A DNA stretch of 64,000 nucleotides from Phyto melanocephala (Eukaryota; Arthropoda; Insecta; Diptera; Rhinophoridae): contig OW799236.1 of the NCBI GenBank assembly GCA_941918925.1, forward strand, positions 17,149,474-17,213,473. Direction: 5' to 3'. Positions 43,701 to 57,009 of the stretch are shown here, piece after piece. Position numbers and translations under genes: made by a program. How positions within the stretch are numbered: the first letter of the stretch is position 1; each line of letters begins with the position of its first letter. The notes beneath the pieces are model-generated. The model searched no databases and was not told where the DNA came from. It worked only from the letters and a program-made list of their open reading frames with translations.

Positions 43701-46700
43701 AAATTAAAAGTTAGATGATTACGATAAAATATTGTGTTTCTTTAAAAATCTACTAACATCCAATTATTGAACTGATCCCAGTGTAACAATTCTTTCACCT
43801 CATACTGGCCATGAGTCAAAGGTAAAACTCGCTTTTTGGGCACATGCACGTGCACTATATGACGAAAATAACCCGAATTGCCATCACGTAAAGGTGATAT
43901 TGAGATATAAGAAGTACCATTGGCAGCAAATAATGGCACCGTTAATGTATCCACCCAACCTCTCCCATCACCACTAACACGATGGGTCTGTTGGTATTTA
44001 TCAACCATAAGCTTTTTTTTATCATGATTTAATAGGCCATAAAAAATAACTTACCTCAATACACACAAACAATGGGGATTTGCATACGCTGACGACAGAA
44101 ATGTTTTGCGGCCTATTTAACCAGACTACGCTAACTTCGTTTTCACTTACCCAACTTGCGCTGGTAAAATAATAATCTCTGCAGACGTTCGTAAAGGAGA
44201 AAGTAAATGTTAGCGTTTTACAAGATTTATTATTTTATAATAGAATTGTGGATGCCAGAAGGGCTTTAAAAATACTTACTCATTTTCTAATACTTGTGGT
44301 GGTTGTACATCGCGCACATGTATTCTTTCAGGATCTTTGAGGTCAACAACACGTAGTGTTACAGTGGGATTTTGGGTGCCCGGTTTGGGATATCTGGGAA
44401 AAGTTCAAAATATAATTGTAAAAAAATTAAATTCTGGAATATACAATGATATAAAGATGAATTTATTTTTAAAAATTAGCAGATTAAAATATATTTTATT
44501 TCTTATAAAAGTCTTTAACTAAGTTGAGTTTATAATTAATAATAAAAAAACTGTGGAGGCTACTTTATACTGACTTTTATCTAAGTGAATTTTCTTGATC
44601 ATTTCTTTTTCCACCATTATTTGATTACAAAAAACACAAGTTAAACAAGGACATCTAATACAAAAGAACATTTATTATCCTTTTATCTAAAAACCTTTAC
44701 AAATGCCAACACATTAGTACATGGCACTAACAAACTTCTTAATGAATTTTTAATGAATTTCCGAATATGTAATGAATTGCACATTGACGTATTCAATACG
44801 TGTCTACCAACTCACCTTAACGACCTTATTTCCGGATACAAATTAGCATTTGGATAATGACCAGCATTAGGATTTCCAGCATTTGTTGTACCATACCAGG
44901 CGAAATGTTGTTCCTGCACTAGTGAATCGTTGAAGGAAGCATATAACATCATATGACCATCATGTGAAAGCCATATTGCATTATTTGCATTTAAAATTTC
45001 CTCTATAAATAAGAAAAATATAAAGAGAAAAAGAAAGAGAGAAAATAATGTGATAAAATATTTACAATAAAAAAGGACATTAAAGTTGATTAGTGTACTA
45101 CTTTCTAATAAGATTTAGCAAGAAATATGGTGACTGTCAAACACTTAGTAAAGACAAGTCTTTAGAATGGATGTGTGTGTGTGTTAGTGCATGTATGTGT
45201 GGCACAGGAAATTCAATTTGAAAGCAATTTCTTTATACAAATGTCAATTACTACTGTTATGCGAGGGCACAATCAGAAGTTCTTGACCTACTGGATGTTT
45301 TGTTTGCTGAATTAGGCTTGTGGATTATTTTAGGGAAATTTTCTTTCATAGAGTGTCTACATTCACTCGAAATGGAAAAACGTCACGAGTATGGTTTTAT
45401 AGAATGGCTTTCTTTTTCAACCACAAGATACCAAAATATTTCTATCATCCTACTAATATAACAAATGTGTTTCTACATAGAAAAAAACAGTATCGGTTGT
45501 GAGTACCGCCATTGTTGCCAATCGCATAGTTTAGTTGTGATAGCAGAATTTTACGGATATATCTAACGAATTTTGTTTCGAAATATAAATATGTAGTCAG
45601 CACTAATAAATTATGATTCTAGCAATAGCAATTTTTTAATCACAAATGAAAAGTTCGATTGCAGCAACTGAATCATTCGATTGACAATGAATGTGATTTT
45701 CTGTTTTCTGGGTGTATGTTTAGATGTTTATATGTTCCCTGCAGGAAATGTCTACAGTAAAACAGTATTGATTCACTAATGACTTTGGCATCAGTACTAC
45801 TGACTAATTATATCCCAGACAATGTTCTTTGCTATAGATTTTTAACATGTGGTCATTGAAAGTCCACTAGCGACGTTAGAACTACTGACATAGGAGTTTT
45901 TATGGGGACATATGGCGTCATTTTAAGCAGATATTCACCAGTTAATTTTAGTAATTCGTATCATTAGTGTTGGTACTTTTTACCTCATTAAAATATACGG
46001 TTTATCATTTAAAATAATTTTGTCACCAAGTTACCAAAGTAGTTGACAAGAGTGGTGACTTGGAGATACTTGACCCCAGGCTTCATGCAGGGTTATGACG
46101 TTTATATGTTCGGATCTTTGTTACTCAATCACGCAAAAACGGCTGAGTGTAACTCAATAAAATTTGGCACACAAATAGATTACAACTTTAGCACATATGC
46201 CTCTCTTTAACAAGATCACTAAGCAGAGGAAGACACAGGCATACGCTAGTTTAAAATATCTTAGTTTATTGTTTAGATAATTATTTTAGAATTTCCATTT
46301 TATTCGGTCGATTATGATAATTGTTAAAATTTTCACAAATTTGTGATCTTTTTGTGTGCTCTATCAGATCAATAGGCAAGTTATTCTTCTCGGAATCGTA
46401 AGCATTTCCTGTCAAGTTTCAATTTTCTACAATTAAATACTTTATATAAAGTTTGTTTTGAATACAGAATTTAATTAGTATTTTCCCCTGAAAGAGTTGG
46501 TAGAAATTCGAATAATTGTTTAAATATGAAACGTACGTCGTGCAGCAATATTATAACAAATATTTACATAATTTTTTTCTTACTGCGCTAAACTCAATTA
46601 CACACACTAACTCACCTTCATACAGCCAATCAGGTATTCCATTAAAGACAACACCCGGTATTGCATCACGCGTTATACGGTGTACAAATTGTGAGCGCGC

Positions 46701-49700
46701 CCCTCGGCAGTAATAGATGTCGTAATTGTTGACTAAAACGATGGCATTAGAGTGCGGTGTAAAACGGGCATAGTGCAAATATGGCCATTCACTATCGCTA
46801 TCATCGATTTTTAATTTAATACTTTCACTAGAAACCCAACACCAACAACAACCATATCAGCGTCATCATCATTGTCAGTTTATCATTCCATACATTGACA
46901 ATGGCAGCAGAAAGTGTAAAGACCAGGGATGCGACAAAATGCAGGAGACAAAAAACAAACACAAGGGAAAGAAGAAAGCAACAATGTATATTAAATGAAT
47001 TTATAAATAGCTTTCTATATTCATTATTAATATAACATGAACTAGTTAATTTAAAGTAATTTTCCTGAGGTGGGTTCTGCAACTACAAAGTGCGAAATTG
47101 TATAAGAAAAGAGAGAGAGAGCGGGAACTAGAGACCGTGAAAGTCCAATAATATTACGCAAAAAATTGAGGTTAAATTGGAAATGAAGTTAAAACTTTAC
47201 TTTAATGTTGTTTAAGCGACATAGAACTAAATGTTTAAAAGAAAATGGGAATATGTTTTTTGCATAATTTTATAAAACAATGTGGCAAATTAAATTATAA
47301 TTTATACTCTCTCTCTTTCTCCTTTTTTACACTGCAATAAACTGCTTAAAATCATAGCACACCTTCCAGATGACATTCATACACTTACCTAGTTTGAATG
47401 TCAAACAATATATATTGAGCCAAAAATGAATAACGGAATAATTTGACAACGTTTTGTGACAATAATAAATAACGCTTATCCGCTGATATGGAAAATGTGT
47501 ACGGTGATAGTGTTTTCTATAAAAAAAAGTAGAAACAAAATTAGTTAATTTTTTTCTTAATTTTTTTTTCTTAATTTTTTGTTGTTTTTTTTCATTGTTT
47601 TACATGAAACTTATATTAAAGAGGGTTTAACTTAAATAACAATAAATAAATTTAATAAATGAATTTATATGAATTACATTATTAAATGCTTCATTGTCGT
47701 ATGAAGTACAATAACAATTAATGATTGACAGTTGTATATAAAACAGCATATAAAGAGGAATTATTAAAATGAATAATAACATGTGTTGCATACGTACATG
47801 TTATGTATAGTGTGGTATGTAATTACAAGGATATGATATAAGGCATAAATAAATTACTGTATGTGTGGTAAAACGAATAGATTATTTTTTTTATATTGTA
47901 TGTGTAAAAACTATTAAATACATTAACAATGCGGTTGAAGAATATTTAAATGATTAATTATTATTTTATTGCACTTTAATATGGCGGATTGAACTAGTTC
48001 CATAAATAAGTAGAACTGAACTGACAATACCTAATAAAAAAATTAAATTAAAACATTACTAGAACTGAAACTGAACAATAATTGAACAAGAACTAAACAA
48101 AAACTTAACTACAATTGTTCTAGAACTAAACCAGAACTTAACCATAGCTAAACTAGAACTGAAGTAGAATTTAATCTGAACTGAATTATAACTGAAGTAC
48201 TTAAGGACTTAACCAGAACTGATCTTGAACTGGAACTGAACTAAAAAAAATAAAACAAAACTAGTTCAATAAATAAGTAGAATTAATTAACAATAACCAA
48301 AGAAAAATTATATTAGAACATCTCTAGAACTAAAACTGAACAAGAATTGAACAAGAATTGAACAAAAACTAAACTTTAATTGTTCTAGAACTAAACCAGA
48401 ACATAACCATAGCTAAACTAGAACTGAAGTAGAATTTAATCTGAACTGAATTATTACTGAAGTAGAACTTAACTGGAACTGAACTAAAAAAAAACGTGTT
48501 CCATAAATAAGTAGAACGAAATATCACTAGAACTAAAACTGAACAAGAATTGAACAAAAACTGAACAAGAAGTAAACTGCAATTGTTCTAGAACTAAACC
48601 AGAATTTAATCATAGCTAAGTTAGAACTAGAGTAAAATTTAACCGCAACTTAACTAGTAGAACTCAACCAGAACTGAACTTGAATTGAAACTGAACTAAA
48701 ACTGAATCTTAAATGAACTAGAACTAAATTCGTAGCACAATTGTGTTAAGTTAACTTCACACATGTTCTTAAGGCCATGTCCGATAAAACTTCGTCGCTT
48801 TGCGTGACATTTCTAACTCTTACAGAAAAGCGCGAGGGAAAAGGTGTATGTCACAATGAAAACTTTGACAACACTTACGCATTGTTTGTTGACCTAAATA
48901 TAAAGTTGGAAATTACTTTTCTAATTTGTTCACTATTATTTCATTATAAAATAATATAATTTTTATATAAAAGCTAAAAATGTTATTTAATAGTAGTTTT
49001 GAAAACTAATTAACTTTAAGTTTGAATTTAAAAAGAAACAAATTTAAGAAAATTTGCCATCTGATTTTTAAATCGCGCAAAAAGATGAGAATTGCCTAAC
49101 TTTTAGCTTCGCGCTGCGTTAAAAGTGCTTTGTGTGACATGTTTTATATGAGAACGGCTTTTTAATCTTAAATGTCAAATTCATAAGTAATACTAATTTT
49201 TATCGAAAAATTAAAATAACATTTGTATGTATTTTAAATTTTATAAAAGGAATACGATTGTTATATTTTAAACTATTTAAAAAAAATTGTTCAGTTCGAG
49301 AGCGTAAAGTACTTATTACCTAAGTATGTATATGTAACGTACCATCATATATCAAATGCTTAAGTTCTTGTTTACTGGGTAACTCACTCACCAACACAAA
49401 CGCATTTTAAACCTCAGCTGGCTCTGACTAGAACTGAACGAGCAATGAATTATAACTTTACTAGACTTTAACTAATTATAACAGAAATATAAATGTTGTC
49501 TACTGATCTTACGTATGTATACTGCTAAGTCTAACATGCCAACAGACTTAGTTTTTAAAACAAAACCTTTTCAGTATTGATATTCGGTTTGAGATCCATG
49601 TATTTATTTGCAAAACCACCTTAACCTGAAATATTCTCAAATATCTTCTTAAACTGTAGTTCACAAGCTCATATCATCCTCTACTAACGTTCAAAGTTTA

Positions 49701-52700
49701 AAATAAATTTTACTTAAGCGACCTACAGTGTAATACCTCCATAATTTGAAACGTTGCAATTGATAACATATTAAGCAATAAATCTGGTTTATTTTGTTAT
49801 TTAAATGATTTATTAGATTTTTGTATTTACACAAATGCTTTTTGAACAAATAGTATTAATATAAAGAAAAAACTGAAAAGCGAATAAATATTAAATGATG
49901 TTCAAATATTTACAAAAAAAAATCAATGTTGAAATTATTAAAAAGGTTTTGTAAATAAAAAAAGGGAAAAAAGGAAAGAAGCAAAACAAAATAAGACTAT
50001 ATTAGGTAGGAGGAGAGCTTCCACTTCATTGTAATAAATACTAAATATTAAATAAGAGATGCAAAGGAAGACCTAAAGAGCATTAAATTTGTGAAAGGTA
50101 TCTTATTATTAGAAAAGATTTAAAAAAGGATTAATAATTACTGTTAAAATATTGTACATAAGCAAAGCAGAGACATTAAAAGAAAGATAAATAATAAAGG
50201 ACAAAATCAAAACTCCAGTCAAGTGTTAACACTTAAGATAACATCGACTGTCCAAAATAATTACAGCGGAAAATACGGTAGGCACTACCTACTAAGTATT
50301 TTAAATAATTAACATCGGTTTTAAGAAAATGTGGCTGACATATTTTGAGGACACAAAAAAAAGAAAAAATTAAAGCTGAAAGGTAAAACAATATTTTCCA
50401 TGGAAAGTAATTTTTTCTATTTTTCTTAATTTTTTAACTTCAACAACTCTTTTAAATTATATACTTCTAAGACATGCAGTCATAAATAATAATAATAAAT
50501 ACAAAAAAACAGAACAGAAAACAAAAATAAATAAAAAAGCAATATATGAAAAGAAATAAATTGATAAAGATCTAAAATGCTTAGAATTGTGTACATATAA
50601 AATCCATAAAACAAATAAAAGGAATATAAAAAAGAAATAAAGATAATTAGGAAAATACACTTACAAAGGTAACATTTGACATTAAGACACGATCTGTTAA
50701 GTTGGCAACATTCAAAAGACAAATGCGTCCCCAATGGTCTTGATAAAGAAACTCCTCATCTGGAAATAAGATAGAAGAAAATACAATCACCCAGTAAAGA
50801 TAAGAAAATAATAAAGAAAAAAAATATATTTAATAAAAATAAGTTTTTCATGAAAACTTTCTTAGGCAAGTTAAAGAAGCTATCAAAATGTCCATACTAT
50901 CATCGACTATAGGCTATAGACTAGGCTGTAAGACTACACTTTTTTCTAGGCTAAATATTACACTGTATATTGTTTTATATTTTAGATCATTTTAGAATAA
51001 CATTTACTCTTAGTTATGTATTAGGCTAAAGATTTTATTAAACTTTGGGACTTAAAATAAACTAAGTTAAGTTAAGGCTATAGGATAGTAGGCTATATAA
51101 TATAAAGTATAGGATAAAGGATAGACTTTTGATAAAAACAATGACTTGGTTATGAAATCAACTATGTATTAGACTATTTAATATATCTAAGTATAGATTA
51201 GGGTAAAGATTCGACTATAGACTGTTATATTTTTAGACTTTAATTTCGACTTTAATTTCGACTTTCGAGTTTAATTAAATTTACTATAGTTTATACTAGA
51301 GACAAAACTTGTAGACTAGAGAATATTTAAGACTATAAAAAAGGCTATATACAAAACAATTGAGCCAATATAGATTAGAATATAAACTAAACTACAAATT
51401 GCGCACGCATTATAAATACATATGTATGTATATGTATAGAATTTTTTAAAAAATTCTTAATAAATTTGGTTTTGACTTACCATTTATCCAAGTGCCATTG
51501 GTTTTTTGTGGCATAAAAATGCCATCAACGATTTCTTGTAATTTAAGACGTTGACCTTTGACTCTAGGCCCTTCATCGGGGGGTGTGAGTAGTACCTTTT
51601 ATAAAAGCAAGAATTTTATATGATGTTTTCTACATAACCAAACAGTTAACAAAAACAAAATAAAACCAAACAAATTTAAGAAGAATTTCGAAATCAACAA
51701 ACCATACATTTTACACACACAAAATCAAATAAAATTTTAGTTTTTATTATTATTATACGTTAAAAAGAGTTAGGATTTTGCATAATAACAATAACAACAA
51801 CAATATAAAGGATATAAAAAAATAAGATTTGAAAATAAAGTGCCACAAACAAAAGTGAAAAAAACAAACCAAACCAAAAGAAAAAAGCATTAAGGAAAAA
51901 TGGAACAAAAATGTCATTAAAACCAATTGTTTTGTGTGGAGAGAAAGGACAAGTAAAACATATACACGGCACACACATACGCAATAAACATTAGTTGTTA
52001 TTATAAAAATAACGGAAAAAAATTTTTTGTAAAAAAAGAGACCACAATCGAGTAAAAGAGTATTAAGGAGATAGAGTAGAGTAGAGAAAAAACCATAATA
52101 AAAATAAGTATTTTTAAAGAGTTGCATACACACAGCCATACATACATACATTTACCCACAAAAAAAGTATACATTCAATTATTACAATAATAACAATAAT
52201 AATCATAATAAAATCGTAAAGAAACAAAGATTTTAAAAGAATGAAAAAAGAAGAGACAAAAAAAGAAGGGCACACATAAACTTTATGACTAAAACAAAGG
52301 CTTATTATTATTTTTTGGAGTTTGTATTAATTTAAAAGTAATTTATTTGTTTTGTATTTTTTTGTACAAGTAAAAAGGGTACATACAGAAGTACATATAT
52401 TGGTATACATATAAAATATTCTTTTTTTTATAAAATTTTATTTTTGTATTTTGTTTTTGTTAGTACATTAACATGCAAAATGTCAAAACAAATATGATAT
52501 TTTGACATGTTATTACTATGTTGGTATGTTTAAATGCCATTTACCGCAAGCGACAGGTTCGTTGTGTTTGTAGTATCTAGAAATTTCTTTTTTGAGTTAA
52601 AAATTTATTCTTTATATTCACAGTCTATTCTTAAGTCTAATCTATTTCCATCAATCTAGTATGTGTACAGTGTGGTTAAGTATAGTATTAAAATCCTTGT

Positions 52701-54644
52701 TCAGTTTATATTCTGACTATAGACTTTAAAATACAGGGTGGGCTAAAAATATGATAAAAATAACACCTGGAAAAAAATAACGAAGAGATTTACAAAAAAA
52801 AAAAAAAAATAACCAGAGTAATACTATGTTCACACAGGCGCCTTAATTGTCAATTTATAATATTATCGCAATTAAAGGCCTTATTGAGCTCAATTTGCCA
52901 TACTAAAAATTATTTTTAAATTGAACAATATAAACTTAATTGTTTCACTTATTGTCTAAAACTCGAAATACAACTCTTGAGAAGTATGTTCAGTGAGAAG
53001 AAAATTCTAAAGGTGACATTTCTAATGTCAATAAATAATGGTATAAATACATCGTATTTTACAGCTATCAAATGCTAATGGAGTAAGATAAATTGAGTAT
53101 GTCTGAACACTTATTTTAATTGCTAAATCAACACTAAATTGAAACAATTGAAAATATCTGCCTTAACAGGGTATAATGGAATTTTATTATTTTAATTAGC
53201 GATACATTGTTTTAACGCATAACAAATATAGTGCCATAAGAGATCTCCCTCGTTTTATTAGAGCACCTTTTGTTAACACTGCGAAAAATATTGAATGTGT
53301 AAAGCAACGTCAATACATCGATTAAAAAAAATTTAATCTTATTTCTATATAAGGTGCAATTGGTGCATGAATTAAAACCAGCAGATTATCGACTAGGTCT
53401 AAATTTTGCATTTAAACAACTACTTTAAACAGTTGGCCAGAAATGAAATCATTTTTATTAAAAATCTGATGATGAGTGTTGAAGCTCATTTTCAACTGAA
53501 TGGGTTTATAAATAAGCCATTAAGGGGTTTTGAAAATCCAAGATCCTTTCATTAACGCCAATTGCAACACATTAGGTATACAGTATGGAGAGGAATTACA
53601 TTTCAAAGAAAAAATTAAGCTTTACTTCTTCCAAAAAAAGAGGTGGAGATGCGATAAGCGTATATGGAAAGCGTTATCGGTTTATGATAGAATAGTTTTT
53701 ACGTTCTGAATTAAAAAAGAGATCTGAGTTGTAGTTTCAGCAGGATAGAGTCACTGCTCATACTATCAGAGAAATAGTGTCACTTTTAAGTAGATTTTTT
53801 TGTAGCGAATAATTTCCAGAAATTCGTTAGAATTAGTTGGTCAGCGCATTTATCAGATATGTCAGCACCCGACCTTGGTTCTTTGGTGTTATTTAAAGGA
53901 GCAATTATTTGTCAATAAGACCGGGACAATTCTTCAACTCAAGTCCAACATTAATAAAGAATTTGAGCGTTACAGTCACAAATTTTTAAAGATGTTATGG
54001 AAAATGCTCTTGAGCTCATCGTTGCGAACCTGAAAACGGGAGTTATTTAAGTGGGGTTATTTTCCGTACTTAGTGTAAAAAATTTCCATTTTGTATATTT
54101 AATAATATTTAGTAATCTGAAACAAAAAAAATTTATATAAAAATAAAAAATTTATTAAATGTTGAAATCACATAGTGACTTTTGGCCCTTAAGCTTCCAT
54201 CTACTAAATGTTTGTCGCCTAAGAAATCTAGCATTGAGTCAACCATCACTTTTTATTCTCTCGGTGTTGCCACTTAAACATATTACTTTATATTATGGCA
54301 AATGGCATGTAAGATTCGGCTTAGCCGAATATAACAATCTATTATTTTCATAACATTGTTTATTTTTCTGTTGCTAAATATTGTTTATTGTTAGATTTCT
54401 CTTGTACTTGTTAGTCGACATTCCGTGACATAAACAATAAAATAATGGTTTCTTTTACAGTTGGCTTTGTGTTTGGTTTTTTTGGTTTTGTTGTTATTGC
54501 TAGAGTTGAATACTTATGCCTGGAAGGGGCGAGAATTTTTGAACTTACCACTGATGTTACAATTAAGGCTAAAACTATGGTTATGACCAATAAAGCAATA
54601 AGTATACCACGCCAATTACGTTGATTTGGATTACCGGATACCAG
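40711..54644 (-). CDS. Dipeptidyl peptidase IV/DPP10-like S9B serine peptidase, partial at the N-terminus
   Basis: Twelve exons join in phase: 54549-54644, 51481-51595, 50665-50759, 47389-47516, 46616-46827, 44816-45002, 44280-44393, 44055-44178, 43758-44011, 42702-43696, 41112-41416 and 40711-40779. They give 897 residues from the first traced codon. It is a type II membrane protein: a short cytosolic part ([14 protein letters not shown], like human DPP10), a transmembrane helix at about 13-35, an eight-bladed propeller, then an alpha/beta-hydrolase domain. Numbered from the first traced residue, Ser741 (GWSYGG), Asp819 (HGTADDN) and His851 (DEGHQ) have spacings of 78 and 32, exactly as in human DPP4. 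The double-Glu motif DWLYEEE (211-217), which binds the substrate N-terminus, is present. Unlike DPP6/DPP10, the nucleophile is retained, so it should cleave X-Pro/X-Ala dipeptides from peptides outside the cell or in vesicles. Drosophila omega and CG11319 are candidate orthologues. Two alternative C-termini exist (see 33685-33741). Confidence 0.93.
41417..42701 (-). repeat. Peptidase intron filled with degenerate AAAGCTTTTT repeats
   Basis: From about 41790 to 42480 the intron is dominated by variants of aaaagctttttt and its complement. It includes a two-copy tandem repeat with a 97-bp period (42082-42275; both copies hold attaaaaaacttttatttt and aagtattaatattgaaggtt). Near 41530-41740 there is a weak inverted pair around 'tgcagatcttgcaag' and 'cttgcaagatctgca'. 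No exon is seen. Confidence 0.65.
45003..46615 (-). other. Peptidase intron without recognisable content
   Basis: An AT-rich 1.6-kb intron between the exon ending DWLYE and the exon starting EEIL. A short TGTGTGTG run lies near 45172. I see no transposon ends or hidden exon. Confidence 0.5.
47517..50664 (-). repeat. Peptidase intron with (AGAACTGAAC)-type degenerate array
   Basis: From about 47995 to 48730 the intron is a degenerate array of words such as ctagaactgaac, gaactgaactaaa and aattgttctagaac. A higher-order pattern is visible: 'cataaataagtagaa' recurs at about 48001, 48268 and 48502 (267 and 234 bases apart), with similar text following each. The other parts of the intron (47.5-48.0 and 48.75-50.66 kb) are AT-rich with nothing recognised. 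Confidence 0.75.
50760..51480 (-). repeat. Peptidase intron with degenerate ACTATAGACTA words
   Basis: Between about 50890 and 51400 the words 'gactatag', 'aggctata' and 'tagactag' recur at irregular spacing, giving a cryptic repeat distinct from the one in the next intron downstream. No exon or transposon is seen. Confidence 0.6.
51596..54548 (-). other. Peptidase intron following the transmembrane exon
   Basis: A 2.95-kb intron. It contains runs of A-rich low-complexity DNA (51.7-52.3 kb; the ORFs 51753-52151 there are artefacts), a decayed transposase (53.35-54.09 kb) and a short fragment at about 54305-54335 (agattcggcttagccgaata) related to the left end of the 36-kb element. Confidence 0.6.
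53350..54090 (+). pseudogene. Decayed mariner-like transposase
   Basis: Plus-strand sequence still reads, with stops and shifts, as a mariner-type catalytic region. About 53475-53560 resembles [16 protein letters not shown] (the DE(T/A)HF block near the first catalytic Asp). About 53738-53780 reads [14 protein letters not shown] (second Asp block). About 53845-53890 reads [16 protein letters not shown], matching the third acidic block of the group with W(P/A)PRSCDLTPLD. At least four in-frame stops are present. No matching terminal repeats were found. Confidence 0.6.
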
Positions 54645-55890
54645 CTGTAACAGGAAAAAAAAATAATAATGTTTAATGGATTGGAAAATTTTTATAAGTG
54701 TACATAGTCACGATAAATGAGAGCAAAAACATTCTTAGAAAAAATATCTGTTGCATTTTAATCAATCATAGACAAAAGTTCTTTTTTTTTATCACTTTTG
54801 TAGGTAACCGAAAAATGTTTATGTAAAATTTTTCGCATTCCGCTAGTAAAAACAGTAAAAACGCTGCTTTAGATAAATTGTTTGCTGCATTGTTATTTGA
54901 TTTTTGTTATATGTAAACATATGTATGTGTTTTAACATTTAACAATTTTAATTGTCGCAGGTCTGAATTTATTTCTTCTTTGTTTAACTATAACTTCCTG
55001 CTACAAGAAAAGTTATTCAATTCAATTCAAATATGCTTTATCATGAAACAGGTTTTAAAGAAAATTGTTTTATTAAAAAAATTTTATCTTATTTAATATC
55101 ATTTTTTACTTATTTTGACCTTTTTTTTCCAGCAAACCTTTGTTTGCTTAATTTAGGTTATTTTCTGTCAGCACAATAATAATGGGATTTTACTTTTTAA
55201 TCTTGTTATGCCTATTTAATTTCAACGATTTTTATTTTCAACATTATGCCAGTGTTGTTGTACTTTGAAACAAATCTTTGTTTGTTGGATTTGTTTAACT
55301 TTCTGTCAGCTTAATTAGGAATTTCCTTCGCCTTTAAGGGAAATTAAAAAAGAAATGATTAAAATTCATTGACTGCCAAATGTGATCAAGATTAGGTAAA
55401 AGTAAATCGTAATTTTAAATTTCTATAGCTTTATGTATATATTTTTGAAATAGCAATTTCAATTGGTTTAAAGATTTTACAGTGTTGGAGAAAAAAATAG
55501 TTTCTTTAATTTCAAAGTTAAAGCCTTGATGTTTTTTTCGGTTTTAGTTAATATGTCGTTGGTTAAATTAAATAAAAACAATTAAATTAAAACAATTAAA
55601 TAAAATTAAAATATAGTTGCAGTAATATATTATTTCAATCCTGTAAATATCAAAAGCATTTTTATATGTACTTTAGCAAAATATCTGCTACCTGGCTAGC
55701 GCAGTTTTAACTTATTGTTGAACACTCAAGTTATTTTTTTACTGAATAATTTTTTGTTAATTTATTAAATCGTGTTGTTCTTATTTATTTTATTCAGAAA
55801 ACTCAAAAGTACTGTGAGGAAGATTAATACTTCTTGGATATTTAGAAAATGGAAAAAATGTTATAAAAATAAGAAAATTAAATTGAATTT
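54645..55890 (-). other. Upstream intron of the peptidase gene, proximal part
   Basis: AT-rich DNA with no recognised element. The intron acceptor CAG ends at 54645. The true 5' end of the gene lies farther upstream. Confidence 0.5.
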
Positions 55891-56037
55891 AGTTTTCAGG
55901 CTATAAGTTCAATGTGATAATGACAGAATATCTAAAAAAATTTAGTTATCTGTTACTAGCTGAGTGGAGTGCATTTTCGAAACCAGCTACCAGCTCTTTT
56001 GATAAGAAGTACAAGTGTTTTGTGTAAATGTCAACTA

Positions 56038-56943
56038 AAGGGTGTTTAAATTTTGAGGTCCGTCAAACGTCAAGTTTTTTTCTGCATTTCATTTGACATT
56101 TATGAATTTCAGACTAACTCAATTTGAACCATGGACAGATACACAATCGAGCAACGCATAAAAGTCATTGAGGCTTATTATGAAAATGGGTGTTCAAATC
56201 AAAATGATTATCGTGCACTTCATCTTCAGTGATGAGACACATTTTCACTTCAGTGGATTCGTCAATAAGCAGAATTGCCACATTTGGGCGATAATTGTCG
56301 AAAAACCAATGTACTCACAAAGAGTGACTGTTTGGTGCGGTTTATGGGCTGGCGGCATCATCGGGTCGTATTATTTTTCAAAATTAGGCCGGTTAGGCAG
56401 TTACTGTGAATGGTGTTCGCTATCGTGAGATGATTACGAACTTTTTATTGCCCGAATTGGAAGATATGGATGTGGATGATATGTGGTTTTAACAGGACAG
56501 TGGAACATACCACACAGCTAACGAAACAATGGTTTTTTTGCGTGACAAATTCAGTGACCGTGTTATCTGGTGGTGTTATCGTGGTGGCGATATCAATTGG
56601 GCGCCAAGATCATGTGATTTGACACCGTTAGACCTTTTTCTTTGGGGTCGTTTAAAAGAAAAGTTGTACGTCGATTACCCAGCAACAATTCAAGAGCCAA
56701 TAAATGAGATAATACGGCACATTAACGGCATAGAGCCTCAATTATGCCTCAGCGTCATCAAAAATTTTTACCTTCGGATAGAGGTGCGACGCCGAGGTCG
56801 CGGTGGCCATTTGGCCAATATTTTGTTCCATACATAATTGAACTACGCCAATATTATCATAATAAAAAGAAACGACGATAATTTCTTAAATAATTTGTGT
56901 TTTATTCAAAATCCATATCGGCCCTTAAAATTTAGCCACCCTT
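56038..56943 (+). mobile_element. Mariner-like element with DD(41)D-type transposase remnant
   Basis: It is flanked by TA, with inverted ends AAGGGTG(T/G)TTAAATTTT and AAGGGTGGCTAAATTTT. The transposase starts near 56132 (MDRYTIEQRIKVIEAYYENG) and lacks a central part. It resumes with FSDETHFHFSGFVNKQN (about 56222-56275) and later HTANETMVFLRDKF and WAPRSCDLTPLDLFLWGRLK. The SCDLTPLD block puts it in the mariner branch whose third acidic residue is Asp rather than Glu. A TAA stop replaces the Gln before the second catalytic Asp (W-F-stop-Q-D at about 56484). It is therefore inactive. The family relative is at 36311-36929. Confidence 0.85.
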
Positions 56944-57009
56944 TATATAACTCAGAATTATGGTGAAACTTTCAAAATCAACTTGAACTAATAGTAAGTA
57001 CCTAATTTC

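Noticed and set aside
51753..52151. Cysteine- and phenylalanine-rich minus-strand ORFs
   Set aside because: They come from A-rich intronic low-complexity DNA and do not join in phase with peptidase exons.
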